Under the pieces are notes generated by a model. The model saw only the letters and a program-made list of their open reading frames with translations. It searched no databases and was not told the origin of the DNA. This document shows positions 1 through 12,154 of a stretch of DNA of 64,000 nt, in pieces (the stretch's first letter is position 1; every line of letters starts with the position of its first letter). The stretch lies in assembly GCA_003008705.1 (NCBI GenBank), contig PDUO01000022.1, positions 334,549 through 398,548 of the forward strand. The letters run 5' to 3'. The translations under genes and the position numbers were made by a program. Source of the DNA: Pezicula radicicola. Its lineage: Eukaryota; Ascomycota; Leotiomycetes; Helotiales; Dermateaceae.

Positions 1-1615
1 TCATCTAATAAAATCTCTAGATGCGAGTCAAAACCTCTCGAATCCTGATATTGTGTGCATCGGTATCCAGGCAACTGATGTCCGCGCCAATATTTTCCAG
101 TAACTACCCATTGTGGCTCCAATCCATCATTATTTTGGATGCCATTCACCAAATTGGTAATCTCAAGTGATGGGGTTCTCCAAGATTTTGGGCATCAGAA
201 GTTAAGGAATTATCCATATGGTGCACTGGCACCAAAGGAAACACTATCTGTGTTGGTTTCTTTAAAGACAAGACTATAAAATCAAACTCAAAGGTTTATT
301 CTGCGAAATATATTTTTGCGGCGCTCTACAGTGTTATTGCCGCGAACATCCTTGTTGCCAAATTTTTAAGAGCTCTACTCTTCTGTGTTTCGATTCGAAC
401 TCCTTAGCGGTGATAAGGTATCTTCTTGTTGTTTGGTACAGATTTCTTCACAGATAGTGCCTACCGCTTTGTTCTTAGCTTTAGAGTAATAGCTGGTTGA
501 AAGTTTCGAAAAGCTTGTGACTCTCTGAACTCCTTTTGGGTTGGTCTGATAATCCTACAAAACTTTAAGTTGACAATTGAAGTAATTAGAATGTGTAACA
601 AAGATGTACAGTGTAGTATCGCTCAAGAACACCAATCTCCCAAATCGGGAACTTTATCTGAATCCCCAAGAATTACATCAGCACCCTCTAAGATACCAAT
701 CAAAGGTATAAGTTGTAAGGCCATCGTCTGTCGATATACTGAAGTTCCACACCTCTGAGAGTGCTTCTTGAAGTAAAGCCCACTCAATCAATGCTTGTAT
801 ACCAACTGCAGGACAATGGTTGGTGATGGAGAGACGGTTGTGTTGCAATCGGAAGGAAGAAAAAATTGGTGGTATTGATACAGGTCGGCCATAATGAAAG
901 TTTACTCGAGTTTAGGAGAAATCGTAGATGAGAAGCGTTGAAACTGAGGTCTACAGCCGTCAGTGGAGCATAGCGCCAATAATCACTAAGGACACAACCA
1001 GTACAATTGAAACTAGGTGACGGAAAACCCTCCTTTCATGCTTTTTCCTCGTAAATGCAATTACCCACAGATTTCATTTCCAGAGTGCGGGTAGATCACT
1101 GACTTGAAAACTCTCGCAAACTGTGGGCGATCATGGAATTGGGCACTTGTATGCAATTTGGTGTTTTGAAGCCAAGACCGCCGATAATGTGTCTGATGCT
1201 GCTCCAAGTTCCGCACTGAAGAACGAAGGAGCGTGCCGAGCCGAGGTGTGGTAATGCGTCGCTTCCCTTCTCGGAAGGAAAGGAGGTTGTTGGCGTACAC
1301 CTAATAAAATACGGCAGATTGAGTTTAGCTCTCACTTGAAGACATTTCGACAGAGGTGTAAACACACACCGGTGCTACGTCAAGTGTGCGTGCCAGTTTT
1401 TGGTTAAAAAGTGATCGCGGGGGGTGGAAGTTTTGCCGGAGGAAGAAGGGAAGGAAGACATCCCATCCTCGCTGACGCAAGCAAAGGGAAAGCTGGAATA
1501 CTGTGAAGCAGTCCCTTCAAACTGATTTCCCGAATTCTATTGCGCTGTAGGTAGATACTATAAGGAATAGTCAATTCATTGAATTAATCCCACCCGCTCG
1601 CTCTCCTCTTCCTCT
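1..1615. other. No gene recognised
   Basis: I see only short, unconvincing reading frames here. No domain, tRNA or clear repeat was recognised. The right end is the 3' flank of the F-box-like gene. Confidence 0.4.
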
Positions 1616-2182
1616 TCAAGGATGCATCAATCGCATCAATACATAAATTCTCTCCCTGAAATCCTCCAACCCTCTACCCCTAACGTGACCAACACAATGC
1701 TGAGGCATATGTAGTCTACTCCTGAATTCCCCTGCCGGCAAGAACTTGTAGCATCTGCAACAGTAGCAATAACTCGGACCAATCCAGCCTCTAATACGAC
1801 CCCATAACTGCTCATAGCGGTTGCCCTCTAAACCATTGGATGTTCGAAGGCTAATGGTCTTGTGTATCCTTTGGTGGATTATGTAGCAGATATTAATTGT
1901 CAGGCCGAGACATGCTGAGGAGATCGGGTCGAGGTTGTCGAAGATCATCTCGAGTAATTCATTGGGGAGATTCTCTAGGCACTTTTTCGCTGCATTGTTT
2001 TGGGCCGCTATGAAGATGTTAGCATGAGAGCTAAGTGCCTGTCTTCCGAAGGCTAGATTTGATGTATTCAAGTCAAGCGAATAACTACCTGTGTTGCTCG
2101 TGATGCCATTATCCTCCTGGCTCCGCGCAACGGGGGCGGAATCGTTCATGGTAGTCGATAGTTGATTATCATTAACTGCCAT
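1616..2182 (-). CDS. F-box-like protein, 188 aa
   Basis: A single uninterrupted frame from an ATG at 2182 to TGA at 1616. Around residues 68-105 a Leu-Pro-Asn-Glu-Leu-Leu stretch followed by Ile-Phe and a hydrophobic tail resembles the fungal F-box, which recruits substrates to SCF ubiquitin ligases through Skp1. The C-terminal half has a Cys-rich patch (CYCCRCYKFLP) and further His and Cys residues, as in many small fungal F-box proteins with a degenerate zinc-binding tail. No substrate-binding repeats are present, so the partner is unknown. An unseen intron or alternative start is possible. Confidence 0.6.
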   Translation of the reverse strand: MAVNDNQLSTTMNDSAPVARSQEDNGITSNTGSYSLDLNTSNLAFGRQALSSHANIFIAAQNNAAKKCLENLPNELLEMIFDNLDPISSACLGLTINICYIIHQRIHKTISLRTSNGLEGNRYEQLWGRIRGWIGPSYCYCCRCYKFLPAGEFRSRLHMPQHCVGHVRGRGLEDFRERIYVLMRLMHP

Positions 2183-3135
2183 GCCAGTTAGCTACCACAG
2201 CACACAACAGTTGACAGGTATACTAACTGTGCCTTGCGTTTTGAAATTGAATATGGAATATTTGTGTTGTGGTCGTAATTATTTGGAATCTGGTGTTTGA
2301 CGTTGTGACTGAAGTTGAAGTTGCTTAAACGGATGCTCAATTCACCATTTGACGTCACTTTCCAATTCTGGCAGGTTACTAGAGGCAAAACCAGAAGTGA
2401 TGATGGATTCTTCTAGGCATTCTCGCCTTCTTATTTTGAATACTCCTCGCTAGCTCACAACGTGACAATGGAACTCGTAATGACAGCGATTAAATCTACG
2501 AGGAGACCTGATGCTTCTCGCCGTTAGATAAAACTTTAGAGAGCATAAAGGTGATGAGGTTCCTCGATTTTATCATAAGTCTTCATATATGAATGTCACT
2601 AAAGTGAAATTCAAAACGCTCTTGCCAAACTAAGGAAACATGAACTTTTTTTTAGCAACCACTCAAATCGACAAAAAAAAAAGTTGGAATGGATTCAAAG
2701 GATTTTCCATTAGTCTATACAACTAATTGTATGATACAGCGACGTATTATGATCTTATTTGATAGAAGTAGAATGTACTTATATACCCGGGATAAATAGG
2801 GGCTCGCTTAACTCTGTTGGGTTCATCCATACTTCATGTCCTTTCTTACCTTACCCGTTTCAAAGTCGGAAAGATATAAACATCTTATTATAATAAACAG
2901 AATGATAATCTTAACTCTTGTGAAGGAAAGCCAATGCGACGACATCCTAGCAATCCGAACAAGACTTGCTGGACAACCACTTGTATCCTTATGTTTTAGC
3001 TACTAAAGCAATGTTCTGTTTATTCCTCTATCTTCTACTTAGGACAACAGGCTTGAACTTTTACCGTTGATAGATGACCATATATACTAAACCATGCCAC
3101 TGTGAAACTGTAAACTACGAGCCCCTTATCGTCCC
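2183..3135. other. Intergenic, nothing recognised
   Basis: AT-rich spacer between the F-box-like gene and the decayed Pth11-like gene. No convincing coding signal or repeat was seen. Confidence 0.4.
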
Positions 3136-4304
3136 TCATACACATCTTCGAATGTTATAAAGAACCGAAGCCCAACATCTTCGAAGCCTTACTCTGCCTC
3201 TCTTCCTGCCCACCAACACTAACATGGGTAAAAGTCCCGCTCTTGTATCCTTCCCAGGGTAACGGTGATTCTTCTCTCTATTGTTGGGAAGCAGAAGAAG
3301 CATTAGTACTAACATCAACGATCCTCCTCGTCCAATTGCCATTGCCATTCGCACTTAATCTCCTCTCCTGTTCTATCTCCGCACTCCTACCATCGGCAAG
3401 TGCATAGACAGTCGTAACATTGATATATAACGGTACCAAACTACCTGGATGTACGTTTTCAGGAGTATGAATACGTTTATCAATTATATTTTCCTGAGAA
3501 CCTGATCTCGAAATATCCTTCAACTCAACATCCGATAGAGCTGAAAGAACAATACTCTAAGTTCCCTTCCCCGGTCGTCCAGCTTCAATATCCAGATTAT
3601 GATTATGTAAACTACTGCTTGGTTTTGATGTATTATCTGTAATCTCCACCACACTTTCCTTCCTACCGAAACTTGAGAACCGTCCTCTTCCACCGCACCA
3701 GAACTAGCGCCTTTTTGAATTGAGCTTCCGATCCTTCTGTATGGGTGTGCAGTGAAGAAAGAGTTTTAGAATCACTGCAAGGTATGCAAATATAGATGAG
3801 GCGACCATGATTTTGACGAATTTCTGTTGCCAGAGACCGAGACTAGTAATGTTAGACTGGTGGAGATGTAAGAGCTAGAAGACACCGACGTTAATCGCTA
3901 GTAAAAGAACAACAGAGAAGCTTTCAGCGACCAAGTGAGTGTCACGTATGATATCCATGCCGGAAAATGAGCTTTCGACCCAACCTCATATCTCACCACT
4001 TGTTCATCAGAAAGCGCCGCTGCTGTTTCTGCGTTGATTCCAACAAAACAGCCGTAGGTGCTAATGATCTGAACTGTTGCGCCATCGACTGTCCATAAAA
4101 TCTGGATGTTATTGCTAGAGGTAAAGCTATATATATATATATAGGATCTGGAAAATTTTGACATACCAGGGCAATGAAAGCAAATAAGTCATCCCAAGCA
4201 AGACCCTGAAGTCCCACCACTATGTATCTTGCAAAAAATCGAAAGAAAAGTATCATGACTCCAATGCCATATTCCGTCCAGAGCTCAACTGTAAAGCTGA
4301 CCAT
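3136..4304 (-). pseudogene. Decayed Pth11/SAT4-like integral membrane protein
   Basis: The first exon (ATG at 4304) encodes a helix pair ending GLAWDDLFAFIAL. After an intron (about 4110-4172) it continues through a loop with Asn-Ala-Glu and a conserved tract ending SLLFFY. This is the order expected for the rhodopsin-like SAT4/Pth11 family of fungal membrane proteins. The frame then meets TAG at about 3898, where homologues continue with an Arg-Leu-Thr, and resumes as GLWQQKFVKIM. After HCTPIQ the sequence jumps to a cytoplasmic-tail-like segment with two more stops, so the later helices appear to be deleted. The hydrophilic tail runs on to about 3280. I call it a pseudogene; a role in host or surface sensing is known only for some members. 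Confidence 0.65.
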
Positions 4305-6871
4305 GATTCTAGTTACGTTATTGTATTTCGCAAGAAGTTAAAAATAATGACAGAAAAGAATGGGGTTAACCGAAGAATATTTCGCAGACTGGAAATCTCA
4401 CTCTATCATATGAACTCTCTCAATCAAAAGCACTGACTAAAATATGAACGAAGACAGCATCTTGAATACCTGCACGTCCCGTCCTTCTCCGAACGTGGAA
4501 CATCTCTCAAGAGCTTAGAATTCGCAAAGCCCTATGTACGCGGCCCTGACGATCTGCTCACGAACAGGTTTGTAACCCACACTAGCGAGGGATTCTCTCC
4601 GGGATTCTGCCTGCAATTCCCTAGAATTCAATAGCTAGAGATCTCTCGCAATTCAGGAGGCGGAATTTCGAATGGGAACCAGCCATTCCCTCGTAATTCT
4701 GGTCAATAGCAATAAACATGCACAGCACTTGCTTGTATGATCAGGCAGGATGCCTCATCTCTTCTTCCGCAACGGACCGAAGGGAATCCCAGCATATGAA
4801 CATGCCGTGTTCTAGTGAATTGGGCTGACAAGCTAGAATCTCTCGAACCCGTCACATTGTTTCTGGTGCAAATGGGCTCGCGGCACAGCATGAAGCTAAG
4901 TCCAACTATAGTAATAAAGCCAACTTGAAAAATGCTTGAAAACTTGTCAAGGCTCGCGGGATACATCAGCCATGTGTGAAGAGTACAGTATTAGACTGCA
5001 ATATTCGTAACTGACTGCTACTGGCTGGTGCTCGCTAACTACCACGGATGTATCGCGGGTGGCTGATGATGGCTCCCCCTAAAGCCAGGCTATCCAACAT
5101 CCATCTTGCCATCGTGTTAGCCCTTGTACGCAAAGCCTGCTGTGGCTGAGACTTCTCATTCCCATATACCCCTAAGGACGCCTTGCTCGTGCTGCCATGT
5201 GCATTCCGATTGTCAGTGCAGATCTTGCACAGCACAGCACGCAACGGTAATGGCCCTATGTGCTACAGTACCGGTACTTAGGAAGGGCGTTTCCGGTCAA
5301 AGTACTTGACATCAAGTTAAGGCACGGGATGAAATTACTGAGCTATTGTGTATTAGCAGCATCTGTTGGAATTTGAAGGCGGATGGTCGGATAATAGTTT
5401 GATAGTGTTGATATTCTCGAGTCTGTTCTGTTAGGTCATTGTCAGAACAGAACTTAGAGGATATTGGCCGTCAAAGACCGCCCACGTGATCTCCCTTAGA
5501 CAACAGAAGCTAGCACGCTCTATTAGGTTAGCACTTTATCTAGGAAAGTTAACTCTTGCTAACTTCTCTTGAACTGCAACCATAACTGACTCGACCCTAA
5601 CACTTGATATTAATATTAATATCAACAGCCTCATCTTTTCCAAAACCTAACCTTCTGTCAATATGTCGCCTTAGTTCGGCAATCCATCTTGTTTAGATCT
5701 ACCGAAGTCTGCCAATTTCGATCAGGGACAGAATGATCGTCGCAGCGCTTCAGCCCAGGCTATGCGATATTTTATTTGGCTTACTATTGCTTACAACTTC
5801 AGCATATCGCTGAATTGATATAAGAAACTTTTCCCCCTTAGGGGCGTGTTCATGCTTTTATAGCATATATGCTCTTGTTCTTTCCGCTTTTCCAAGACAA
5901 TTTTGATTTGGTTCGTTTCTCTTTTAACTTTCGCGGGGTTGCGGTTTCAAGTGCTGTATGTGGTGTATTTAGCCGCAGACTTCGGGCCCCTGAAGTCACC
6001 ACTTTTTGCTACTGTACGATTGATTACTTTGAGTAATTGTACATGCTTCCGAAGTTCTGAGGAGGCTTTTCACTAGTGAAATAGCCCATTTGAGGTTAAG
6101 CTTCTTGTTCTTCGGAAGTATAGATTCGGGACCACATGATATATTCTCCGAGTATTTGAAATAGGAGAGTCGTCAGCGAAACAAAAGCTTGGTGCATTAC
6201 CACATCACGATCTGATCGTATTGGACATGAGGTGGACATTGATAAGCTGACAGAGCTGGAAATGGCTTCGATCATACAGAGTCCGCCTTTGCCAATGTTT
6301 TGATTTATCCTATCGTCACAATAAAGTTTTAACATTCGTCGGGCCTATCCTGTCTCATGATGCCATTTCGGGTATCGCATAACTGACACAGACACCGCCA
6401 AGCGTTTTAACACCCGGATGCTTCTAGGGCTCTTCCATGCAGCAACACTTCCAGACCATGGGAACTAATGTGGGTTAGCACGCTGGAAGGTGGTAGATAG
6501 ACATAAGAGTTCCTGCTAATCCGGTACGCAGTACAAGATCCGCAATTAAATCCACGCTTGCTACATGCCTTGTTGCACAATCGAGTGAACAACATCTGAT
6601 ATCGAGTCTTGGGTCGCCCTATTATCTGGTTCGCCTAATGGCTACGTATTGTCTGCTTGGTACTTCAAAGGTCGATGCTTCGTCGTCTCTTCCTTTCGAA
6701 GTCAAGCAGCCGGCTGCCTCAACTTTCTAGCCTTTCTATCATTTCTATCATTTAGGTTATTTTTTGCACATTCTCATATCTTTGTTTGAGGAAGACCTTT
6801 GAAAGGTCCTTCCCAATCTCGAATTCTAAAAAAACTTATGACCTCGTTTTCGTTTTCCTAAATTATACACA
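4305..6871. other. Intergenic, one perfect AT-rich palindrome
   Basis: No convincing gene. A perfect 22-bp palindrome built from TATTAATATTAATA lies at 5604-5625. The right end is the promoter side of the MFS gene starting at 6872. Confidence 0.4.
5604..5625. repeat. Perfect 22-bp AT-rich palindrome
   Basis: The 22 bases read identically on both strands: TTGATAT, then the self-complementary TAATATTA centre, then ATATCAA. It could be a cruciform, a dimeric factor site, or chance in AT-rich DNA. Confidence 0.8.
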
Positions 6872-8677
6872 ATGGCTTTCGGCGTTCTTGAGGATTACAA
6901 GTTGGCTAGCGTGCCGGGCACAGCACGGTTGGGGGGGGATGAGAATGCTACCGGTCAAACAAACGAGAATTTGAAGAAGAAGGGGAACATTGTTCTGGTG
7001 CCTCAACCTAGCGACTCGCCAAATGATCCACTCAACTGGTATGGATCCCAAAAGAAATTATCAGGCACGTCGGTTGACTTCGATACAGGTCTCAAGCTCG
7101 TAAAGATGTCATCATGGCATTGTTGGCGCTCACGTCTGGTGTTACTACCTCGTTAGTCTCTTGTTCCAACATACTTCCCACACAAAACTAATATATAAAA
7201 AAGACTCGGACCAATGATCAACCCCGGAATCTTGGTGATCGCTCAAAAGTTCCAAGTTAGCCCCAGTACGGTCTCCACATTCATTCTCGGTCTTTTGGCA
7301 TTCTGGACGGGAGCAGCCACATTCTTCACTGCAGCTGGAGCATCAGTATGGGGAAAGCGGCCAATATTCTTTTTCTCGGCTGTATTGCTGCTTGCTACTA
7401 ATGTCTGGGGATTCTTTGCTTCGGTAAGTCTGCTCAGAATTTATTTGACAACTCTTCTAATTGTGTCACAGAGCTTTGTTTCCTTGGCAATCATGCGAAC
7501 GGTACAGGGCTTTGCATCTGCTCCATTAGAGACACTGGTTACCTCAACGGTCTCTGACTTGTTCTTTGTGCACCAACGTGGACTTCGACTTTCTGTATGG
7601 GGAGTCATGGTTTCGTCTGGTGTACTCCTTGGGTAAGCCAACGACGGCAACACTTGGTGATAACAAAAAGGCTTACCATCTACCAATAGACAAGTTATCT
7701 CGGGTCAAATCATTCAGATTCTAGGCTTCGAATTCACCTTCGGCATCACAGCTATCATCTTCATCCCTCTCGTCCTAGGTATCTTCTTCCTGGTTCCCGA
7801 AACAGCTTACACCCGTCCTTCCCAACCAACAGTAGCCAATCCACCGGAACCAATGCCAGAGATGGAACCCGAAGAAATAGAGGAAAAGAAAAACAATGCC
7901 CAACTCACACTAACCGAACTCCCCGAAAGAAAACAAAGCTACAAGAGCAGTCTAGCACTTTTCCGCGGTCGAATCAGCGATGAGAAATTCTGGTCTCTAG
8001 CCGTCAAACCAATTCCATTGATAGCATTCCCAGCCGTAGTATTCAGTACCTTCATCTACGGTTCCTTTTTCACCTGGCTCCTAGCATTCAGCATCATCTC
8101 CGTCACCATCTTCGGAGGTCCAGTCTACCAACTCAACCCGGCACAAGTAGGACTCACGAACCTTCCTCTCCTAGCCGTCGGACTAATCGGATCTCCCCTA
8201 TCAGGATGGATAGCAGATGCACTCGTAAAAGCAATGGCAAAAGATAACAAAGGAATCTACGAACCGGAGTTCCGACTTCTACTCATGATCCCGGCCGTAA
8301 TCTTCAGTACAGCCGGATTCCTAGGCTTCGGAATTTCAGTTCAACAAGAAGCTCCGCTTATCTATCCCATTTATTTCATGGCCATGCATTCCCTCAGTAT
8401 CCCCTTCGCGTCAGCTGCCTCCTTTACCTACGTCATCGATTGTCATCCTCAAAATGCGAACCAGGCTTTCGTTACCATCAATTTCGTGAAGGCTGTGTTT
8501 ACTTTTATTATTAGTACGTATGTGAATGATTGGTTCATTGCTGTTGGGGCTAGGACTATGTTTTTCCAGATTGCTGGGATTAACCTTGCGACTTCTTGTT
8601 TGACTATTCCGATGTATGTTTATGGGAAGAGATTTAGGAGTATTATTGCTAGGAGCGCTTTCTTTAACAAGATCTAA
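6872..8677 (+). CDS. MFS transporter (DHA1-like), 532 aa, five exons
   Basis: Exons by splice sites and frame: 6872-7038, 7089-7151, 7204-7423, 7472-7632, 7690-8677. The introns are 48-57 nt; the third (7424-7471) is 48 nt and in frame, so it is easily missed. The protein starts with a polar region ending in the Asp-Pro-Leu-Asn-Trp motif typical of fungal DHA1-like drug or small-molecule permeases. It then has about six helices, a long charged loop rich in Glu and Lys, and six more helices. Length and topology fit a complete 12-helix plasma-membrane transporter. The substrate cannot be read from the sequence. No stops or frameshifts were seen. Confidence 0.88.
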
Positions 8678-10023
8678 AATTTGTAGACTAGACAGACAGA
8701 CATTGTATTCCTTAGAATTCAAGAAAGCTGTTGTTATTTTTTATTTCTTGCTGTTTAGAATTGTCTACTTTTCAAAGGTTTGGATTGGGGAATTTCGTGA
8801 CAAGTTCCTGCATCTTTTAACTACTGTAGGTACGGAGTATGCAAAGTTCATTCTTGCATATGCAATCTTTGCATCATTATTGGAGCTTCGGAGCTTAAAG
8901 GCCATATACAACCCTTCGGGAATTTTTTAATGTCCTGGGTAGTAAGCCTTGCAGCGATCATAAGGCTGCGCCCCCCGCCCCGCCCCCCCTTTTTTTTCCC
9001 AAGTTTGAATGTACAGTATTGGTAATTCTCCGGGTCGCGGAACCTCCGACGGACGAGTACTCTCGTACGGAGAAAGAGCATTAAGAAAGCTCCACCATAA
9101 TAATGCGGGGTTTATGGGGGAGAGGGACGGCGCGTACGGCAGTTGGATCTTACTGAGGCATAAGACGATTTTCTCCTTGTTGCAAGTTAGTCTGATGTCG
9201 GTGCTTCGATGGGATCTACACTTCTGTATAATTTGTTGCTCTTATTCAATGTTATGATGCTATTTATTCTACTATAGGGGATACTTATGGGTTTGCCCTT
9301 GGGTCAGATATAAAATTAACTATATCATTATTTAAGGCAATAATATAGCTACTAATATGGGGTTTGTAAACTTTTGTTGCACCTACTGTAGCCCTGTATA
9401 AAAATTAGACTACTATTGAAGTTGCTGAGACTCCTCATAATTGACCCAAAATTCAACAAGCCAAGAGGCATCTGGGCTTGGCTTTTCATGATAGCAACAA
9501 GAAAGAGAAAACTCTCGTTAGTATTAAGACAAGCTTATAGCGAAATATTCATATAAGCTAATTTTGCAGCACGAATAATAAGTTTATATGCCTGTGTATT
9601 GTTTTTGGTCTGTCTTAGTGATAAATGTGTCTCAATATTCTGTCTGGTGGTTGGTAGATAATTTGCATTATTATGCACTTGATGCTTTCATTAATGGGAC
9701 ACTGGACCGAAACTGCAAAGAAATCCATTGACAGTAGTTGCTTCTAGTAGCCTTCAACACACTCGTTTAGTTGGATGGTTTCATCCTCAAGGCTTTGCCC
9801 GACAACACCTAGTTTCACCTTGGAAGACTAAACCTGCTGGAGTTGCGGCTCTTCTCAACGACCATACCGTCAAAACTTAACAAATTGAGAAATCACTAGC
9901 GAGGCTAGGCCTTGTAATAAACCGTGAAAAGGGCCGTTTCTAACGTGGTTCTTGTGCTGTTTGTAATCTGACAGCCACTGAACACTGTTAGATCCTCGTT
10001 TAAAAAGTACCAAGCTTTACTTT
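8678..10023. other. Intergenic with a C/T-rich tract
   Basis: The 3' side of the MFS gene. A C-rich then T-rich tract lies at about 8969-8998. ATGCAAAG and CTTTGCAT at about 8838-8874 form a short inverted repeat. No gene was recognised. Confidence 0.4.
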
Positions 10024-10560
10024 TCAGGCTTTACTACAAGGGCATTCCCCGCTAGTGATTCTCAATTTGTTGAGTTTTGATAGCATGATGTCTACCCGCT
10101 GCGAGATAATATCAGACTTGAAGTCCTTGCCAAAGCCATAATACCTTACAATTATATCCAAAGAGCTTCCTGCATCCTCGCGGCGAAAGACATCTGAAGT
10201 AAGCCTGAGAATCTGTTGGACAGCGTCAAGGATGATTTGTGTTAGTAAGCTATCATTGGACGAGTTAGGTGAAATGAGTTCTCCGAGCCGTAGTAAAAGA
10301 GCGGTGTGCAACAAATTCAGTCCGACAAACAACCATAATGGTCCGGTGACACTGTCGTTGCACGTATTTCGTATACTCAATTCAGACAGAGCCAATGATG
10401 ACAGGGTCGTAATACACTTTTCCAGATATCTGGGTAGAGTAATTCCTCAGTACAGCAGACGTTCTATAAAATCATTAGCATTGAGACGTACTTGCAAATG
10501 CGAGAAGGTGGCGTGGTACGTGAAGAAGCAACCGTTCTACCTTGGTGTCATCTTCGCAAA
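10024..10560 (-). pseudogene. Decayed gene fragment, family not recognised
   Basis: An open stretch of 123 codons ends at 10024 and has a protein-like composition with a hydrophobic helix (PLWLFVGLNLLHTALLLRLGEL). Upstream, the same frame continues through GITLPRYLEKCITTLSSLAL but carries TGA at about 10435. Before that a short segment (VPRHLLAFA) is followed by a possible small intron with a CTAATG-like branch site. Further upstream the frame is lost. It may be the far part of the STAND-N gene that starts at 12443, but I cannot prove the link. Confidence 0.35.
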
Positions 10561-11406
10561 ATCAAAATATAGCGCTGTGAAAAAGTCTTCTTCGGAAGAC
10601 ACGGAGAGTCCAGCTGGTAAAGGTATTATCCGAGCTGAGTCTGAAGCCCCTTCTGTAGAACGAGAAGGTCTGGATCAAGACTGCAAGGAATTCTTCACTA
10701 CCTTTGAATTATCCTTGTGATTTCCCAATGTTCGTGACTGCAGTATGGAGGTCGAGTGAATCTCTCCAAGGTTAAATTGATAAATGCATTTTAGCCCTTA
10801 TAGTTACATGATACTTGCAAGATACAGAGGGCTACATGCGTAGTTTCCTCCAATAAGTACCTCCTCAGACGTAATAGCTTGATCTAGGGTATCATAGGCG
10901 TGAACATGTGTTCTCGTCGTCGATTAGAACCTGGCGGCAACGATATCCAGCTTGCCATTCATTTTTTTTTGGATAGCATTCGACCTTGATCAATCAACAT
11001 GCGCTCGGACATGTACTTTACCGCCGTAAAACTAAAGTTGATTTCGAGATTCCTGGGGCGAAGAAAAAATCCCCCAGAGAAAGATGTCTGTTGAAGGGGA
11101 AGAACTTTCTTTAATAGCTAGGCAAAGTATTCGGATAGGATTTTCTCCTCAACGAGTAGGATTGAAAGTGTTCCTGCGTTTTAAGGTGCTGTCTAGTCTC
11201 TTTGTTGGTATGCGAATTGGGCTACGTGGTTTGCCAATAGCCGTCGCGCAATGTATATAACCTCAGAGAGAAATCCTACTGCAAGCAAGTTTGCTGATGC
11301 AGAATCAGATTTCTCTTCGCAATCCTGATGTTGTCCCTTAGTCCCAATATCTGTTCCTCTTTCAATGTCAATTTGATCTGTCTCCAGCGACGCTTGGTGC
11401 TTCCTA

Positions 11407-11861
11407 CAGTAGGTGGACAAAAGTCTGTCACTTACCCCTATTTTATACTAAAACTTATACCTAATACTTCAAAGTTTATAGTAAAGAAGAGATAATTAAT
11501 TAAAATCTTTATACTAGACTTATTTATTCGATAGTTACCTATAATATTATATATTTATATTAAAATTATAGGCTACTAGGATTTATTAATAGTAATTAGA
11601 AGTAAGAGGAGTATATAATTTACTAGTTTTATACTAAAATTTACTTAAAAAACTACTACCCTTAATTATTTCCTATTTCCTATACTAACTATTAGATATA
11701 ATTAAAATATAATATAGGAAAGTCTACTTTAATTACTAAAAATACTTACTATTTAAATTTTTAGATATACTTATAGCCTAAGTTTACCTTATATAAGTAG
11801 ATGTACTAGGTATGTTTTAGTGTAAAAGAGGGGTTAGTGACAGACTTTTGTCCACCCACTG
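11407..11861. mobile_element. MITE-like element with ~50-bp terminal inverted repeats and TA duplication
   Basis: The left end CAGTAGGTGGACAAAAGTCT and the right end are imperfect reverse complements over about 48 bp, differing at only a few positions. A TA dinucleotide flanks each end (11405-11406 and 11862-11863). The 455-bp interior is extremely AT-rich and has no reading frame. TA target sites and CAGT termini fit a non-autonomous Tc1/mariner-pogo (Fot1-like) element; the AT-rich interior suggests repeat-induced mutation. Confidence 0.85.
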
Positions 11862-11878
11862 TATATGGTCAGCGTGTA

Positions 11879-12154
11879 ACGAGCCTGAAGACAAAAGTCT
11901 GTGTTTTACAGGGCATTTTACTAACAAAGGTAAGCCTGAAGAAATTTTCAACTCCGTTAATACTTTACTAAATGTTATACAACTAAGATATAAAACAATT
12001 CAACTCATTTGTCTACTAAATTCTAGAATTTTTAAGTGATAATAATTTGTAGTTGATTTATAATATTGTGATCAAATAATAGACTGTGTGTTTTTGGCGC
12101 CTGAAAACACCTTAAAAATGCCCTGTAAAACACAGACTTTTGTCGGCAGGCTCG
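11879..12154. mobile_element. Second MITE-like element, ~40-bp terminal inverted repeats
   Basis: The left ar arm begins ACGAGCCTGAAGACAAAAGT and the right arm, read in reverse, begins ACGAGCCTGCCGACAAAAGT. Both continue through a shared tract containing TTTTACAGGGCATTTT. The two arms match at nearly every position over about 40 bp. The interior is AT-rich and non-coding. Exact ends and the target duplication are ambiguous by one or two bases (probably TA). The core ACAAAAGTCTGT is also present in the arms of the neighbouring element, so the two may share a transposase. Confidence 0.8.

Noticed and set aside
5124..5309. Cys-rich 61-codon frame resembling a small secreted protein
   Set aside because: No signal peptide, the opposite strand is equally open, and nothing supports a gene.
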